From NCBI GenBank assembly GCA_963693285.1, contig OY848922.1, positions 4,576,923 to 4,640,922 on the forward strand: a stretch of 64,000 nucleotides of DNA, read 5' to 3'. Position 1 is the stretch's first letter. Every line of letters begins with the position of its first letter. The position numbers and the translations under genes were made by a program. Of the stretch, positions 1 to 12,892 are shown in pieces. The stretch is from Xestospongia muta. Its lineage: Eukaryota; Porifera; Demospongiae; Haplosclerida; Petrosiidae. Under the pieces are notes generated by a model. It saw nothing but the letters and a program-made list of their open reading frames with translations, made no database searches and was not told the origin of the DNA.

Positions 1-3000
1 TGCATATATTGTATTGCAATTATTATATAGATTACTGCTGGTGTTAAAATAATTATATAATCTAATGATCTCTAGAGAAACCTTAACTTTTACATTGTCA
101 TATAAATTTCAACAGTATATTCACATTAAAATATTAGGTAACCATCACATAGATCTACAATCAAAATATAGGAATACTTAACATATAACACCTGTGTACT
201 TGTACATCATTGATTGTAAGAAGTAAGGTCAGGATATTATCACCTTATTTTGACTTCATTCTACAAGCATTTAAATTTGAAATACCTATGTTTGTTATCT
301 CATAGTCTATTAACAAAGATATTTTACTAGCTAGATTACAATGGCAAATGATGACTGTCTTAATCTTCCATCCAGCCAAAGACATGTCATTTTTCTATCA
401 GGCAGGTTATTTTTTTAAAAAGTACAATGTCTTTTATCCATTCCTAAAGGAAAGTCTATCATGTACAAATATTGTTCTACCTTACATGAAGAACTTATGT
501 ACAGTTCTAATGACTATATTCTGCCTCCAACTGTATATAATATTGTTGAACATGTAAGTATACTGTAAGATGACCACAGTGTTATCCTTTGTGATAAAAC
601 AGACAAAGCAGTTGGGATACAGAGAATATCATTGTTTAAATTGACATCAGAATGAAAAAAATCCAATTAGGAATGTAAGTCATATATAAAAACTAGTCAG
701 TATAAAGTGGATGATGAAAATGTATCACTAGCTACCCCCTATTGGTAAAAGTACATCGGGATTAAAAAATGTTATTAGTGAAGTTTTATTATTGTAATTA
801 CTCGATTTACAAGATATAATTTAAAAGAAACATGAAGTAATCTATGATTAAAAAGTCTACATTTTCAAGCAACAATTACGATACTGGAAACATTGAATTT
901 ACACAAGGAAACAAAATGGGTATTTATTATCATGTTTCATTCTGGTTTCCATATACAATGGCTAAATATTATTTTCATAGTGATATTAACTATAACAAGT
1001 ATCCCAAACATGAACCTCATGAGTCTAAGGCCTCTACCTTAAAACCTCTAAGGTCTGACATGAAAAAGAAAAGCAACTGTAATTAAAATAGTATAATAAT
1101 TATATAAATGACTGTATATAAGTTAGATCTCTGTAAATGTATTTTTATCTGATTAACTTATTATAATAATATTTATGGTATATATTTATAGCTATACATT
1201 CTAAATATGGGAAAGTTAGTTTTATACTACACACAATAGTATCGGTTTCCTCTTATTGTACTACAATAAACAGTAAACAAGATAAAATTATGTACATATA
1301 CACGTGTTGTGCATGTACCTATATGAACTTTAGTACAACAATGTTTTGTTGTATCAAATGCAAAAACAGTACTATATATGTACATGAACATTCTCTTCTA
1401 TACCATAATTTATTTGTAAGTCATAAAATGATCATCTAGTTTTATATTAGCTTGGTATAGCCAACATTATACTTTCCAATGTCATATTTTGTGACATAAA
1501 CCTGTTCTAGAGCAATAAATTAACTTCTTTTTAGTACCCAGATATTCCACTTGAACCAGATACTAAATTTCCACATGATATATTATAAGTCATCTAGCAT
1601 GACTTCATGCATAAATAACAATATTTTTAAGGTAGAAATGTACTAAAAAATGTAAGAGGCAACAGAACACACGATAATATGGCAACCTCTAATTGATAGG
1701 GATATCTATACAGATGCTAAAAAGTCCATCTATTTATTTCAATTAGAGTAATTCATTTGCCTTTACACTTACATATTAGTCAATGTAGTAGCTGCTTATT
1801 GTAATGTTGACAAATACATAATATTATTGTCACAAAAATTAATGTCTTACATGCATAATATTAAATCAGTCTCTTTGAGTGATAAATACACTTCATAAGA
1901 TGCATTTTTGTCTGTGTTTCTCTTTTTGAATAATATACCAGACTTTTAACTGTATTATTTGATAATGACTTTAATATTGTCCCAAACATTAACTTAATAT
2001 AACCAAGCTGTGCCCTCAATGCAATCAGTAATATCTTTCATGTGATAAAAACTGAAGCATTGTGTAGTTACATAAAAGACCATTACTCATACTACTAGTA
2101 TAGCATGTAGTTATTTATATCCCATTACAAACTAATACTAGAGTTGAAAGGTCAAGAGGTGTATTCGCCATACTAAACTATGATTAATTTTTTCTGCTGA
2201 TAGGCAAATATATTAATATCTACAATAACAATGTGTATGTATAACACTGTCAGTATGTATGAACAACCCACGCATCATGTTATTATAACTTCGATTATCT
2301 AGCATTTGTGTATGTAAAACATTTTTAGCTTTATATGAAGATGAGAACCTTAAATGGAGCTTTAGGTATGATTAACATTATCCCTACTTGTATCACTGTC
2401 TTCTATATTCTGTTGTAGTAAAAAATAAATGGCAAAAATTAAGTGATATTTAAAGAGATCAGTACTTGAACTGAAATCACATATTCTTGATGATTAATCA
2501 ACTTGAAAAATACGCTGACATATCTGTTGAAATTATGAATGTATAGCATAATATATGTATTATTAAATGTTTTTATTAAATACAGTTTTTGTATTTCTCA
2601 TAAAACTAATTAGGATCCTTTTATAAATGCTTCTAAAACTTATTTTTCAAGTTGTCACACTAAGGCAAAGCTCATAAATTCAGGTAAGTATTCTAATAAG
2701 TGTGAAAACAGAGAAGATACAAGTTAACTAGAGTAAGTAATTAATACCATATAATTAATACTATTTAAATTTCCATTATTAAAAATTGCATTAATGATGA
2801 AAATAAAAATACTATCTTTGTCCTTTTTTAACACCTTTTAATAGAAACTGAAACAATGACTTGCTGAATATGATTGATCAGCTGGCTTATTAGATGCTAC
2901 AAAAACAAAGTGGATAGTTTGTTTCACTGGTGTTATGATGAGCTCATAAGAGAGCAATGAAAATCAAGATTATCATTTTATTGTTCACACTCTTCCCTGG

Positions 3001-3711
3001 AGAGGAAGAAATCTAACAAAATTAGTTTGTGTTTTGGACAAAAATTTTCCTGAAATTTTTAGCTAAGATGTAAATATATGACTGTTAAAAGGAAGGAAGG
3101 CTGCCATCTGATAGACTTGAAACCAGCTTGTTTTCCTGAATATACTTTTCAGCAATGACTACAAGTTAATGTTATTCAAATATATATTTTATTGAGTCAC
3201 TTATCCAATTCATTTAAACAGTTATATTACATAGTATATCATGTCCATAAAGTGTTGGGTCATTCAAAGTGCTCAATAGTTGTTTAAGGTACTTATTATG
3301 ATGAACTTATGTTTATGATTTACATGATATTTTCTTGAAATTTCTTTGATGACATCATAGTAGAATGGTATTTCTATTGATTGTCTGATATTGTTGATTT
3401 GTTGTATTTGTAAATAATTATGGAAACATATAATGATTCTTTAATAAATACAAATAAATATTTGGTGTTTTCAAATGTTTCCATGTATTGGGAAATTTAC
3501 ACTTCACATTAATTTCATATTAAGTGTAATTACCGAGTGGGTGGCTCGAATTGCAAATTGAAATTACAACTAAAATCAAAATAACGCTTTGGATACTTGT
3601 TACCAAGGCTTGCAATGTTTCAATGAAATATTTCCCATGATAGTATCCTCTCTACTATCGTAGCAATAGGAAAGGTTACAATATATATGTATCATCAGCA
3701 ATATACTACAA
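1..3711. other. AT-rich stretch without a recognisable gene
   Basis: I see no splice-supported exon, RNA gene or transposon protein here. The open frames at 348-557 and 844-1086 are short, of low complexity and look like no family I know. The region lies downstream of the 3' end of the minus-strand cassette at 7-9.7 kb. Confidence 0.5.
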
Positions 3712-4159
3712 CATAGGCGGATGAGGCACTTATATTTTGGGGGGGCTCACACCATAACTATGTGATGAATATGCAGACGTGAACGTACCCATAATGCAGA
3801 AACTATGTTTGATATAATCACAATCAGTATTACCAACATTAATTTAAAATGTACCAAAGTATTTCCTTCACTCATCATTTACCATAACAAATTCCTTAGC
3901 TATTTCAACAAGATCAAACTCATTGGTTATGCATTTGTATACATGAAGGACCAGACATTTGTTAAGCCCTTTTTTCCGTCATTGTGGCCTCCAAATATTA
4001 TGTCAAACTTTTGACAGTTTCATTAACACCAATAAGATTAACTTAGATTCTTTTTGTGGGGTAAGTAGCAAGCAATAAAACTTTGGGGGGGCTGAGCCCC
4101 CTCTTTCTAAATATTGGGGGGGCTCTAGCCCCTCCAGCCCCCCCCTTCAGCCTCCTATG
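3712..4159. mobile_element. MITE-like element with G-tract ends
   Basis: A 448-bp block starts with CATAGGCGGATGAGG and ends with CCTCCTATG, an imperfect inverted pair. Just inside both ends are runs of 7 to 8 G or C, and GGGGGGGCT recurs on both strands near 3740-3752 and 4085-4150. These runs stand out sharply in AT-rich DNA. No transposase frame is present (the ORF at 3805-4014 resembles nothing), so this looks like a non-autonomous DNA transposon. The superfamily is not identified. The 4160-4625 flank shows nothing recognisable. Confidence 0.55.
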
Positions 4160-4625
4160 TACAAAGAATGAAGCTCTTACTTCAACTTATTTACGAATGG
4201 TTAATGTTAAAGAATTGCCATAAATGAGATCAAATCGAACTCACAGACTACTAATGACCTTGTTGGTCCTTAAATTTCGGATGTAGCAAGTAAACTAACG
4301 GATATATGATGATGTCTCTGGACACACCACAAAGTCACGCCCAGCAATTATTTGGGTGGAGTTACAGGAAATCGTGGTACTCTGGGAAGTTTCTCTGGTT
4401 GATTATCTGTGATTTGACCGTATATTATATTGTTTTATGGATTATTTATTTTTTAATAATATATCTTTACTAGAGTATGCTGGTACAATCTTGTTTTCTT
4501 TTAAAGTAGAAGAAAAGTAAGGCAATATGCAGCTGGTAATATTTCATTATATTTATATGACTGTGATGAGCTCTGACATAGAGATAAGTGTGGTATATAT
4601 GCAATACTTGTGAACATGTATACGA

Positions 4626-5560
4626 TTAACTTTCATAATGTAATTTAGTGTGGTATATTTCATAACACACATGAATGTGTAGTGGTGTTTTATAGATTTT
4701 ACACTGAAATTGTGTCTGGGATCTTTTTTCGTCTAGCTCAGCAAACTTCACACTGTGGATGACCTCCAGATTTTGTGTCCTTACTAATAAGCTGAGGAAA
4801 CGCCCCCTCACTTAGCCTAATAGGGAGAACTCTTGTTAGAGCTACATGTCTCCTATATCAACTGGATGCTTATAGCCTTCTAGTAGACTTGCAACTAAGG
4901 AGAGAGAAAAGTCTAATTGAGTAAGACTTTTTCCAGCCACAGTATTATACAAGATATATACTGGCATTTACAATACTTAAGTCAAGTAACTGAAATAATA
5001 CTCTCTTCCACCTTTTTCAAGATCTATAAGAATATACGTAATATAGCTCCAACTGATCAGACTTATTGAAACCTCCCATATTCAAGTTGTGGTTTTCTAT
5101 CATCACTGGTTTCTGTACTGTCTCAACTCCTTCTATAACTGCTCTGATTCTGCATCATTTTCCCATCATATCATCTGTATGGAAGATAGATATTATGTGT
5201 ACCATTCTCTTGTCTTTCCACTTCAAACATATTATGTTACCATCATCAGTGATATCACTGTATACTTCACCTACACAATGGTAACGTAATTGATTGTTTA
5301 TTTCTTTTTATTATTACCTTTAGCTAAACTTAGTGATTTAAATGTATCACTAAGTCCCTTCCTATGCTTTCTTATTGTCCCACAAGTCTCAAGTTATTTC
5401 TGTTTTAGGTCCTAGAAAAGGGTAAGTGATAAGTAGTAGTTATCAGTGTACACTATGTAACCCATGCTAGAGAGAGAGATGGTACTAGCTCCATGACTAC
5501 TTCGTGAGTAAGCCCTTTCTTCGCTGAACCATCTTTTTCTTTCGCTAGTAACATCATTGG
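4626..5560 (-). pseudogene. piggyBac transposase relic (C-terminal half)
   Basis: Read on the minus strand across frames, this contains the TDNYY block near 5430, then a WKDKR block and the FNKSDQLELYY block (about 5037-5250; family form D-K-S-D-Q), an RVLFQLLDLS-like helix just below 5030, and a degraded C-terminal Cys-rich finger around 4630-4790 (…RSQTQFQCK, then YHT). The order fits the end of a piggyBac transposase. Several frameshifts and in-frame stops break it, and the N-terminal half and terminal repeats are not evident. It is a dead copy. Confidence 0.6.
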
Positions 5561-7013
5561 TATTGTTCATAATAAGGTATGTATAGATTTACCTGTATTG
5601 TACACATAAACATTTTTTTGCATCAGGTAATACACATTCTTTGATACACCCTTTTGTGTTTTTATGCATATACTGAATCCATAAAAGCCTACCCTTATAA
5701 ACTATTATACTCTCATCAGCAGATGGTTCCTGATTGATAATTCATGCACAGACTAGAATGTCTTCATTACTAAATCAAGGAACGGTCTTATTTTGTAAAT
5801 CACAGTCATTGCTGGTATGATTGGGTGTCTTCACTGCATCGTTGAGATGGAAAGACTTCATCGATAGTTTTTAATAGTAACCACACTATAAATGCTATTA
5901 TTAATTCACCAATTATAATTACTATAATTGATATTAATGAATAAAATCTAGATACAATTTGCTATGATGATGACTATCATCTCTGTCAGTATCCATGCAA
6001 AACAGTCCAATCTGTTCAAAGTAATATAGCCACTCCCATTTTCAAACTGAACATTGTTATCGAGAAGATAGACTTCAAGTGTTATATAAGATGAACACAT
6101 GATGTTAAAGGATCTGTATAATTCATAAAGATTAAGTGGTTTAAACAGGACAAGACTCTTGAGCTCATATTTCAATTATATAAAATTTTATTCTGGTGGA
6201 TATAGAAATATGTGAGCAAATTTTTCCTTATTATTTAAATATTTTTATATTGTGATAAGATACATAGAGAAGATTCATTTTCTGTACTTTATCCTTCATC
6301 TTTGTGATCTCCATTAAGTGAAGAATTTAAGTTTTAAAGTATAGACACTTGGTCTAAAAGGCCTATATTTTGGTCATGGACCATACGTTTTATATCCCTT
6401 TGAAACAAGTGACCATTCTAGTTATAAAATTCTAATGAGTACTAGTGAAGACAAGGATATGTACATGTGACAAATATCCACATAGACTGAGTAAGTCTGG
6501 AGCCTTGCAAAATGCCTAAGGTGAGTCTCAAGTCTTTGCTTCTAAAAATGTGACATCTGACAAAGGAGAAAACAATAACTCTAGTGAAAATAGTATATAT
6601 GGAAGATGTTATTCTTAGAATCTCGTAATTTTAGCCTTATAATATAGCTGGATGAAAGGTTAAACACTTCCCATTCTGTAATAACTTCATCCAATAAGCA
6701 ATTACTTTACTATATATATTCCAACCACATGTCTCAATATAATAATACTATATATAATAGTTTACATTGTATGTCTGAGAGACCGTGAACACTATTTTCG
6801 CATAAGATTGACATTTTTTAATAAAGAAGCATAAATTTAAACCTACTACAATTAATAAAAAATATACGTAACATTTTAAAGTAATTAGAACAAAAGTGTA
6901 AACATTCTTGTATTAAAGCAAAATTACACTTTTAAAACTATAAATAAAGATAATCAGTAGTTAGTTTATGTAAATATGAATAATGACATTATCAGAAAAA
7001 AAGGTAATATAAT
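5561..7013. other. intergenic, nothing recognised
   Basis: No domain, splice-consistent exon or repeat was identified. The 75-codon minus frame at 5948-6175 has no family features and no convincing splice context. Confidence 0.45.
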
Positions 7014-7294
7014 TCATTTACTAGTTTTGGAAAGACACATATCGAGAATACATTTTGCTATGGAAGGCTCAAGAATTGGAGGTAAGTCTACTGCTGTTAT
7101 GATAGTAGTCCAAGTAACTTCAGTAGGTCGTTTGTCTAGCCAAACCTGGATGACATCTGCAAGTCTGTCAGCATTACGATTCCATTGGTCTAGTATATTC
7201 TCCAGATCTCCATGGCTAATTCTCAAGCCATGTCCTATCTGTCTCCATTTATATTCAATGGGTGATAATAAACGAATAAGATCCAGTTTGTCTT
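7014..7294 (-). CDS. terminal exon encoding a second death domain
   Basis: The acceptor TTATAG precedes 7294; phase 1 entry gives 93 codons plus TGA at 7014-7016. The product shows a death-fold pattern: YKWRQIGHGL, then a DLENIL helix, a LADVIQVWLD helix and TWTTIITAVDLPP, ending in an IAKCIL helix. Death domains mediate homotypic contacts in apoptosis and innate signalling (family knowledge). No counterpart exists in the main gene. It can join either exon 7576-7632 or any earlier phase-1 exon. Confidence 0.6.
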
Positions 7295-9749
7295 CTATAA
7301 TTATAAAGACACATCATCAATATTTATCTATTGCTAAAATATATAAGTTAATGAAGATAGAGATATAGGGAAATACTATATGCATTAGTTGTAGATATAA
7401 AGCCTTACCAATATTAACAGGAACACAAACATTTTTCTCATGTTAAACGAGTAGTCCACTATCAACAATGTCTGTAATGAAAGTAAAAAAAAATACAGTT
7501 ACAGTTTCATAATGTAAAAAAATGGATGTATTAGTTTATGTTCATTATATTTTACAAATATGATACTACTCATACCTAAAGTAACTACTTTTTGACTAGC
7601 CAATGAATGATCTTTATTCAAATGGTCTTTGTCTATTAAAAATAAAATGTTGATAAATTACTGCAATGCAACGTTGTATATATAGCAATAATTATAATCA
7701 CTGTTATTAGTGTTTAGGAAATTGTAACTAAATAATTTTCGTGTTTTCAAAGTAGAGAAGCATAAACAAACAACATAACTTGTTTTATGTATTAAAAGTG
7801 AAAATATAGTAATAATAGAGTGAAAAATAGAGTTAATAATTGACTTTATTCACAGAGTAAAGTTGAAATGTGGATTGTACATATGGTAGCAAATATTTTG
7901 AATAAAAAGTTTATAAATCTTACCAGGATCTTTTGTATTCCTTTGTAGATCTACATTTTTAGCTACAACTTGTGAAGTATCACCAGTAGTGTCTGCAATG
8001 AAAGTAATACTAATAGTAAAAATTACATGTTTGGATATTTAACAATAAAGACATTTGTAGGAAATGAAACATTTATACTTAAAAAATGATTGTGTTAAAA
8101 AAAATTCAGGTACAGTTTTTAAAAATGCAAACTTCATAGAGCAATAGATTAATACATTATTATATTAACATCATTGGCAAGTGCACATTTATATATGCTA
8201 TACTGTTCAGATATACAAACGTAAATTTTAGTATTACCATTTTGTGACTCAATTTCTTGAACAATGCGAAGATAACCCATGTCTTTTAGAGCTTCAATAA
8301 ATTTTGCCCTAGTAGCTTTCCCTCCATCTAACCATGTCATTAACATGTCTTTACGAGCAGATCCAGGCAGTTGATGGTTGTTCTTTTTGATTTCCTTCAG
8401 TACTACTTTCTTAATACCCAAATACACTCCCAACGTTTCCCAATCTTCAATTTCTTTTGCAAACCTTATTAGGGCAACAAGGTGACATTCATCTATAGAT
8501 AACATACAAAATTGTCTTGCTAGCATTAATTCTGATTATAATATGTCACTTACTAAGAGGTCCATCTGGTAGATTTGAACTCACTGGGATAATTACTGAT
8601 TCAGCTTCTAAAAAAGAAGTGAAATTTATAGATACTATTATGTTGATCATTTGGATAAATATAAATACTATATAGTACTATATACATATATTGTCCCAAC
8701 CTAATTTTACACTCATAACATTGCTTATTTTCAGAGCTGATTCATCCACAGGTACTGCTAGTAAAAGATAAAAATTATTTTAGTTAAATGTATAGTAAGT
8801 ACATACCAATTAGATCAGTTGATTTGCCACCAGAAATGACAGGGCAAGGATCTATATTAGAACAAATAACTGTCAACATCAGATAAATATGAGGTAATAT
8901 TTTAAACTCACTAATTAGCCAACAGGTTTGTCTTTCATCAATTAATTCAAGTGTTGGGAGCTGTTTTTCAATACTACATCTTATTAAGAGTGGCTCATCA
9001 TCCCATGATATAATAACTGGATGTAACTTGTGTCCACATTCACTGTGCTCTTGTTTACAAGGGACAGATACTTCTGCTTTGAGTGCCCCTTCATCATATG
9101 CCAATATATCAGTACAAGCTGATATAGCTTCACAGATAACTTTGCACAATTTAAAGCAATTTTTAGTTACACCATTGTAGTAGACCTCAATCCAATAGAA
9201 TCGATCAACTATTAAGACAGAACCAAATAAATCTTCAGAATAAAGTAAAACAGCATAACGTAGCTGTCTTGGAAATGCAATTGAACAACTATCTATATCA
9301 AATTGTGGACTTTCTGTTCTGTCAACAAGAGCAACTACAACAGCTGGAAACACACCCTAAAAAAATAGAGAATGATGTTATTTTTTACTAATCATCAAAA
9401 CAAATTTGCAGAAATTACTCTAATTTGTAAGAGAATGGTTTTAATACTAACAAAATCAATGTTTGTTGAGTTGTAGAACAGTTACATCACTTACCTGAGG
9501 AACGACTTTACTTCTGAATGTAATAATCATTGGATCACATTTTCTTTGAAAAAGAATTACATCTTTTTCTTCTGCTTGTTTAGGTGGTAATACTAGTGGC
9601 ATAAAATAGCTCTTAACACCATCAGTTGTCGAGAGTGGAGTAATAATATGCAGATAACGAAGCAACATTAAAAAGGCATGCTTTGTAAAAAGAGAAGAAA
9701 CAAACGGTAGGCAAACGTTATCAGGTAAACATTCATAATAAATCTTCAA
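7014..9749 (-). CDS. second 3' cassette: COR tail, linkers, two death domains (partial gene)
   Basis: This is a paralogue of the last part of the main Roco gene. Exons, in transcript order, are 9749-9495 (COR; 5' boundary unclear), 9356-8912, 8851-8807, 8757-8713, 8607-8554, 8492-8238, 7992-7924, 7632-7576 and 7294-7014. The exon lengths 445, 45, 45, 54 and 255 are identical to those of the main gene. After the COR exon every junction is phase 1. The COR-tail exon is about 90% identical in protein to its partner, the death-domain exon only about 60%. Two further linker exons and a second death domain follow, which the main gene lacks. Homology stops just upstream of 9749 and no ankyrin or Roc exon is seen between 9.75 and 19 kb. 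It may be a 5'-truncated pseudogene, a separate gene with an unseen start, or an alternative 3' end spliced onto the main gene. Reading frames are intact, which argues against simple decay. Confidence 0.6.
7443..7471 (-). CDS. possible alternative stop exon of the 3' cassette
   Basis: An acceptor (TTTCATTACAG) is followed in phase 1 by nine codons (IVDSGLLV core) and TAA at 7443-7445. If used, translation ends before the second death domain. A donor-like GTAAGG lies further on, after the stop, so an ancestral exon joining to 7294 may have acquired this stop. Confidence 0.35.
8238..8492 (-). CDS. death-domain exon of the second cassette
   Basis: This is a 255-bp exon, phase 1 to phase 1, between TATAG and GTAATAC. 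It matches exon 19317-19571 in length and layout: a CHL start, EDWETLGVYLG, RKDMLMTWL, FIEALK and RIVQEI helices. Amino-acid identity to the partner is only about 60%, much lower than for the neighbouring COR-tail exon. Confidence 0.65.
8912..9356 (-). CDS. COR-tail exon of the second cassette
   Basis: A 445-bp exon entered in phase 0 after TTAG and left in phase 1 before GTGAGT. It starts [13 protein letters not shown] and is almost the same protein as exon 19957-20401. The preceding short intron is also clearly alignable between the two copies, unlike the introns downstream. Confidence 0.7.
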
Positions 9750-10250
9750 TTTTATTGCAAATCCAGATTGTTTTAATCTTGATAGTATTGAAATAACACT
9801 ATTATCAGATTGTTATCACTATTTTGTTGACAAATATATAACTTGATATATATGTTGTTGTTTTTACCTTCTGAATATTTAAACTTATCTTTCTTTGTGC
9901 TTATTTCAACTTTGAATAATTGTTTTAAATAACTAAATTAGAAATAACCTTTGATTGACATTTTTATATTAACACTCTTATTATAATCCAGGAAAAATAC
10001 AATTAAAACAACCACATAAAGTTAATTTAATATTTTATTTTTTGCAGTGATATATTTTTATTAATCTACTTGATTTATTATTGATATATGCAGCAGCTTC
10101 TAATTGATAACATACATGTGACTTCTAATTACAAGATAATTAACAATATTATAAGTGAATTAACATTGAGTTCACATTGTATTTGCAAATGTATTTAATT
10201 TGATTATATCAAGAATACGTCTGTTGTTTAGTAAACACACACACATGACT

Positions 10251-10257
10251 ATATATA

Positions 10258-10295
<38 letters not shown>

Positions 10296-10335
10296 TATAT
10301 ATATATATAATATATATTATATATATGTATATATT
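10251..10335. repeat. (TA)n microsatellite
   Basis: Nearly pure alternating TA with short interruptions. It lies in the otherwise featureless 9.8-10.6 kb stretch. Confidence 0.9.
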
Positions 10336-10599
10336 TGTTTATTTAGTGAGATTATAATCAATGATTCACATGTGCTTTCTCATGCTCCTATTTGATGAAT
10401 TTCCTGATAATGTATTGCAAGTTTGGTAAATTAGCATCACAAGATCAATTCTTTGATGACTTGTCAACAGGAGATAACTCTATTGCTGTCCATTGATCAA
10501 TAATTTGAGAAAATCAGACAGTCTACTTTTATAACTGTAATGACTTTATTATAAGGACATACAAGTATTGATTACTAAGGAAAACTGCACCAACTCTTC

Positions 10600-10960
10600 A
10601 TTGGTAGAAATAGCCTGTATTGTTTGCTGCATATTTTGGAATTGGTTTGGTTTCTTCCATTGTCCTTCTCATCAATGTTTTAATTATTTTTTTGCCTCAA
10701 TGGTAGTTTGATCAGCTTTGTGAGAGTATCTCCCATTGGTTGAAATAACTCTACCCTGATCATCTAGAGTGTTTTTGCTAGGACATCCTCTATTGATACA
10801 TTTCTTCCTGCATGATTGTCCAGAATTTCCACATCTGTTCAGTGTGTACTTGTGCCCTTCATGAACCAGAACCAGGTTCCATGTTTGATCATAACAAATT
10901 CATCATTAGAGATATCTTTGCTTTATATTGCAATTAAAAATTCTACATTATCCTTTTTAT
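10600..10960 (-). pseudogene. FLYWCH / Mutator-like transposase relic
   Basis: Minus-strand reading gives a FLYWCH-type zinc finger pattern: FVMIKHGTWFW, HKYTLNRCGN, a C then C pair, a basic CINRGCPS segment, and a final H. It is followed by an alpha-helical segment (TIEAKKIIKTLMRRT) like those that follow FLYWCH domains in Mutator-like transposases. A frameshift splits the finger near 10857, and the transposase core is missing. The assignment rests on pattern only. Confidence 0.4.
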
Positions 10961-11779
10961 CCTTCAAATTTTACTCTGTGAGTTTTGTTCTAAAGTGCTA
11001 TAAGTGAAAATATTTGCAAGATTTGTCATCTCTAATTTATATTAACATATTTAATTATTAGACCAATTTGAAAATGCATGCAGGTTACACTATGCAAATA
11101 TAAACAAATACAGTGTTGTATTTTTATTATATTTTTCAAGTATACATCAGATATAACCTTCGGTATTCTATTAATATACTCTGTTGCATATTATAAGTAT
11201 TGGAACATTATACACTATGTGTGATACAATAGTTTGTTGTTGCTGGCCATACCCATCATCATCTCCAATTCTTATAGCTCTGGTTTATCATCAATAAAAT
11301 CAATTGAGTCCTGATTATTTCATATGACATCATTATATTGTAATGAAATTGTAACTGTTATAAAACAAATTATTTTATTTATCAATTCTGAAGGTTAATA
11401 TGATAGTGGGTGAACCTTAACTGTATACAAATATCTACATGTTTGTATACCATGTGTATAACATCAGTATACTATCTGTATAACATAGTATAAATAGGAT
11501 ATACAGCATGTAACTAGAGGTATATTCTATAGAGTATATATAACTATTATATCTTTTAAGTAACATCCTTCAATAACATATACAATTGTACGTATATTGA
11601 AATTAGATTAAATTGACATGAAGAATCAAATTATTTTGAAGAAATAAACATAAACCAAACAACATATTGCACATGATGTAACATGATGTAACTATCAAAA
11701 AATACATGTACAAAAGATTAAATCAAATGTTTTTACCTTAAATTATTTGAGTGAATCAGTTACTAAGCTTTCTTTTGAT
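10961..11779. other. nothing recognised
   Basis: AT-rich, without exons, motifs or long repeats that I can support. Confidence 0.45.
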
Positions 11780-12892
11780 GATATCATCAATTCTTTTACT
11801 CTCCAGGATGTGGACACTTGAGGGGTGTTCCTAGCACTCGAACAATTCGTGAATGTTTAGATGAATCGAAGGTCTAGTTCATCCATAAATGCATTAAATA
11901 CTGGTCATCTCTAATCTGCCTTCATCGCTTGAGACATTGATCATCAACTGTTTCTTCATCAGACATCATAGTAGGCTTTACATCATTCCACTGTTCCATT
12001 TCTTGTGGTAAGACATGTTTTGATCATCTGTCCCATATCTAAAGTATAAGGAAAATGGATGTTATTAAATAGTGCAATGTTTTAACAGACATGCATTTAT
12101 GCAAATAAAGTCAATAAGTGATTGTTGATGTGTAAATGCACAAACATAATAAGTTCCATACCTGTTGCTGTCTTGAATGTCGAAGTCTTTTCTTTCTCAC
12201 TGTCCTTTGGTGTCCTTTTCAAAGTTCTTCTAAATACAGTTAGTACATCTGAGTTTACAATAATGAAGCAATAAAACAGCAATGAAGGTATGGTTTCTAT
12301 CTGACTTGATCTAATCTATGTCCACTGTCTAGCACAGCAAGTACACTCTGCACAACTTGGCGGTTATGCTGGCTATCAATTCTAAGAATCACAGTCAATC
12401 AATTAAATCTATAGTAGAAAATTATTACCATTCATCCAGTTTTAGCTGTTTCTCTTCAGGAAGGTTGTTATACAGAGTTCTGATTTCATTCTACAAGAAA
12501 ACAGCAAAAGCAATTAGACTGAAAATCATGAGGTCACTACTTGAAATAACATACAAACGTGTGCAGATAGTATACCTGAGTTTCTACAGGCATATTTCGC
12601 TTCCTTCCAGATCCTAACAATTCCTTTGAGATTGAACCTGGTGTACTGCTAATATGTGATGACAATGTGCATGATGAAGAAGAAGAAGATAATTTCTTTA
12701 CACATCAGCAATGTGCTGATTTAATTGTGAAACTGATTCCTTTATTTTAGAAATTTCATTAGATATTCCATCCTGCATAGTTGATATCATTGTGTGAAAG
12801 GTAGATTTCAATTCTTCTATTTCAATGGTGAATGATGGTAAATTATCTCCATGTTGATATATGCAATCATCTCCAGCAACAGTATCACTCAT
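11780..12892 (-). pseudogene. transposon-associated spliced gene, coiled coil and SDEE tail
   Basis: Several short frames in one direction look like exons. One is 12892-12698, an acidic coiled coil starting MSDTVAGDD. A second near 12640-12575 ends PVETQ before GTATAC. A third near 12492-12433 (NEIRTLYNNL) follows TTGTAG. A fourth near 12230-12168 is a Lys-rich segment before GTATGG. A last segment, 12040-11800, carries MMSDEETVDD and an arginine/proline-rich end. This layout resembles small coiled-coil proteins carried by transposons in sponges and cnidarians (from memory, not checked). Exon joins do not all agree in phase and stops occur near the end, so it may be decayed. Function unknown. 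Confidence 0.35.
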
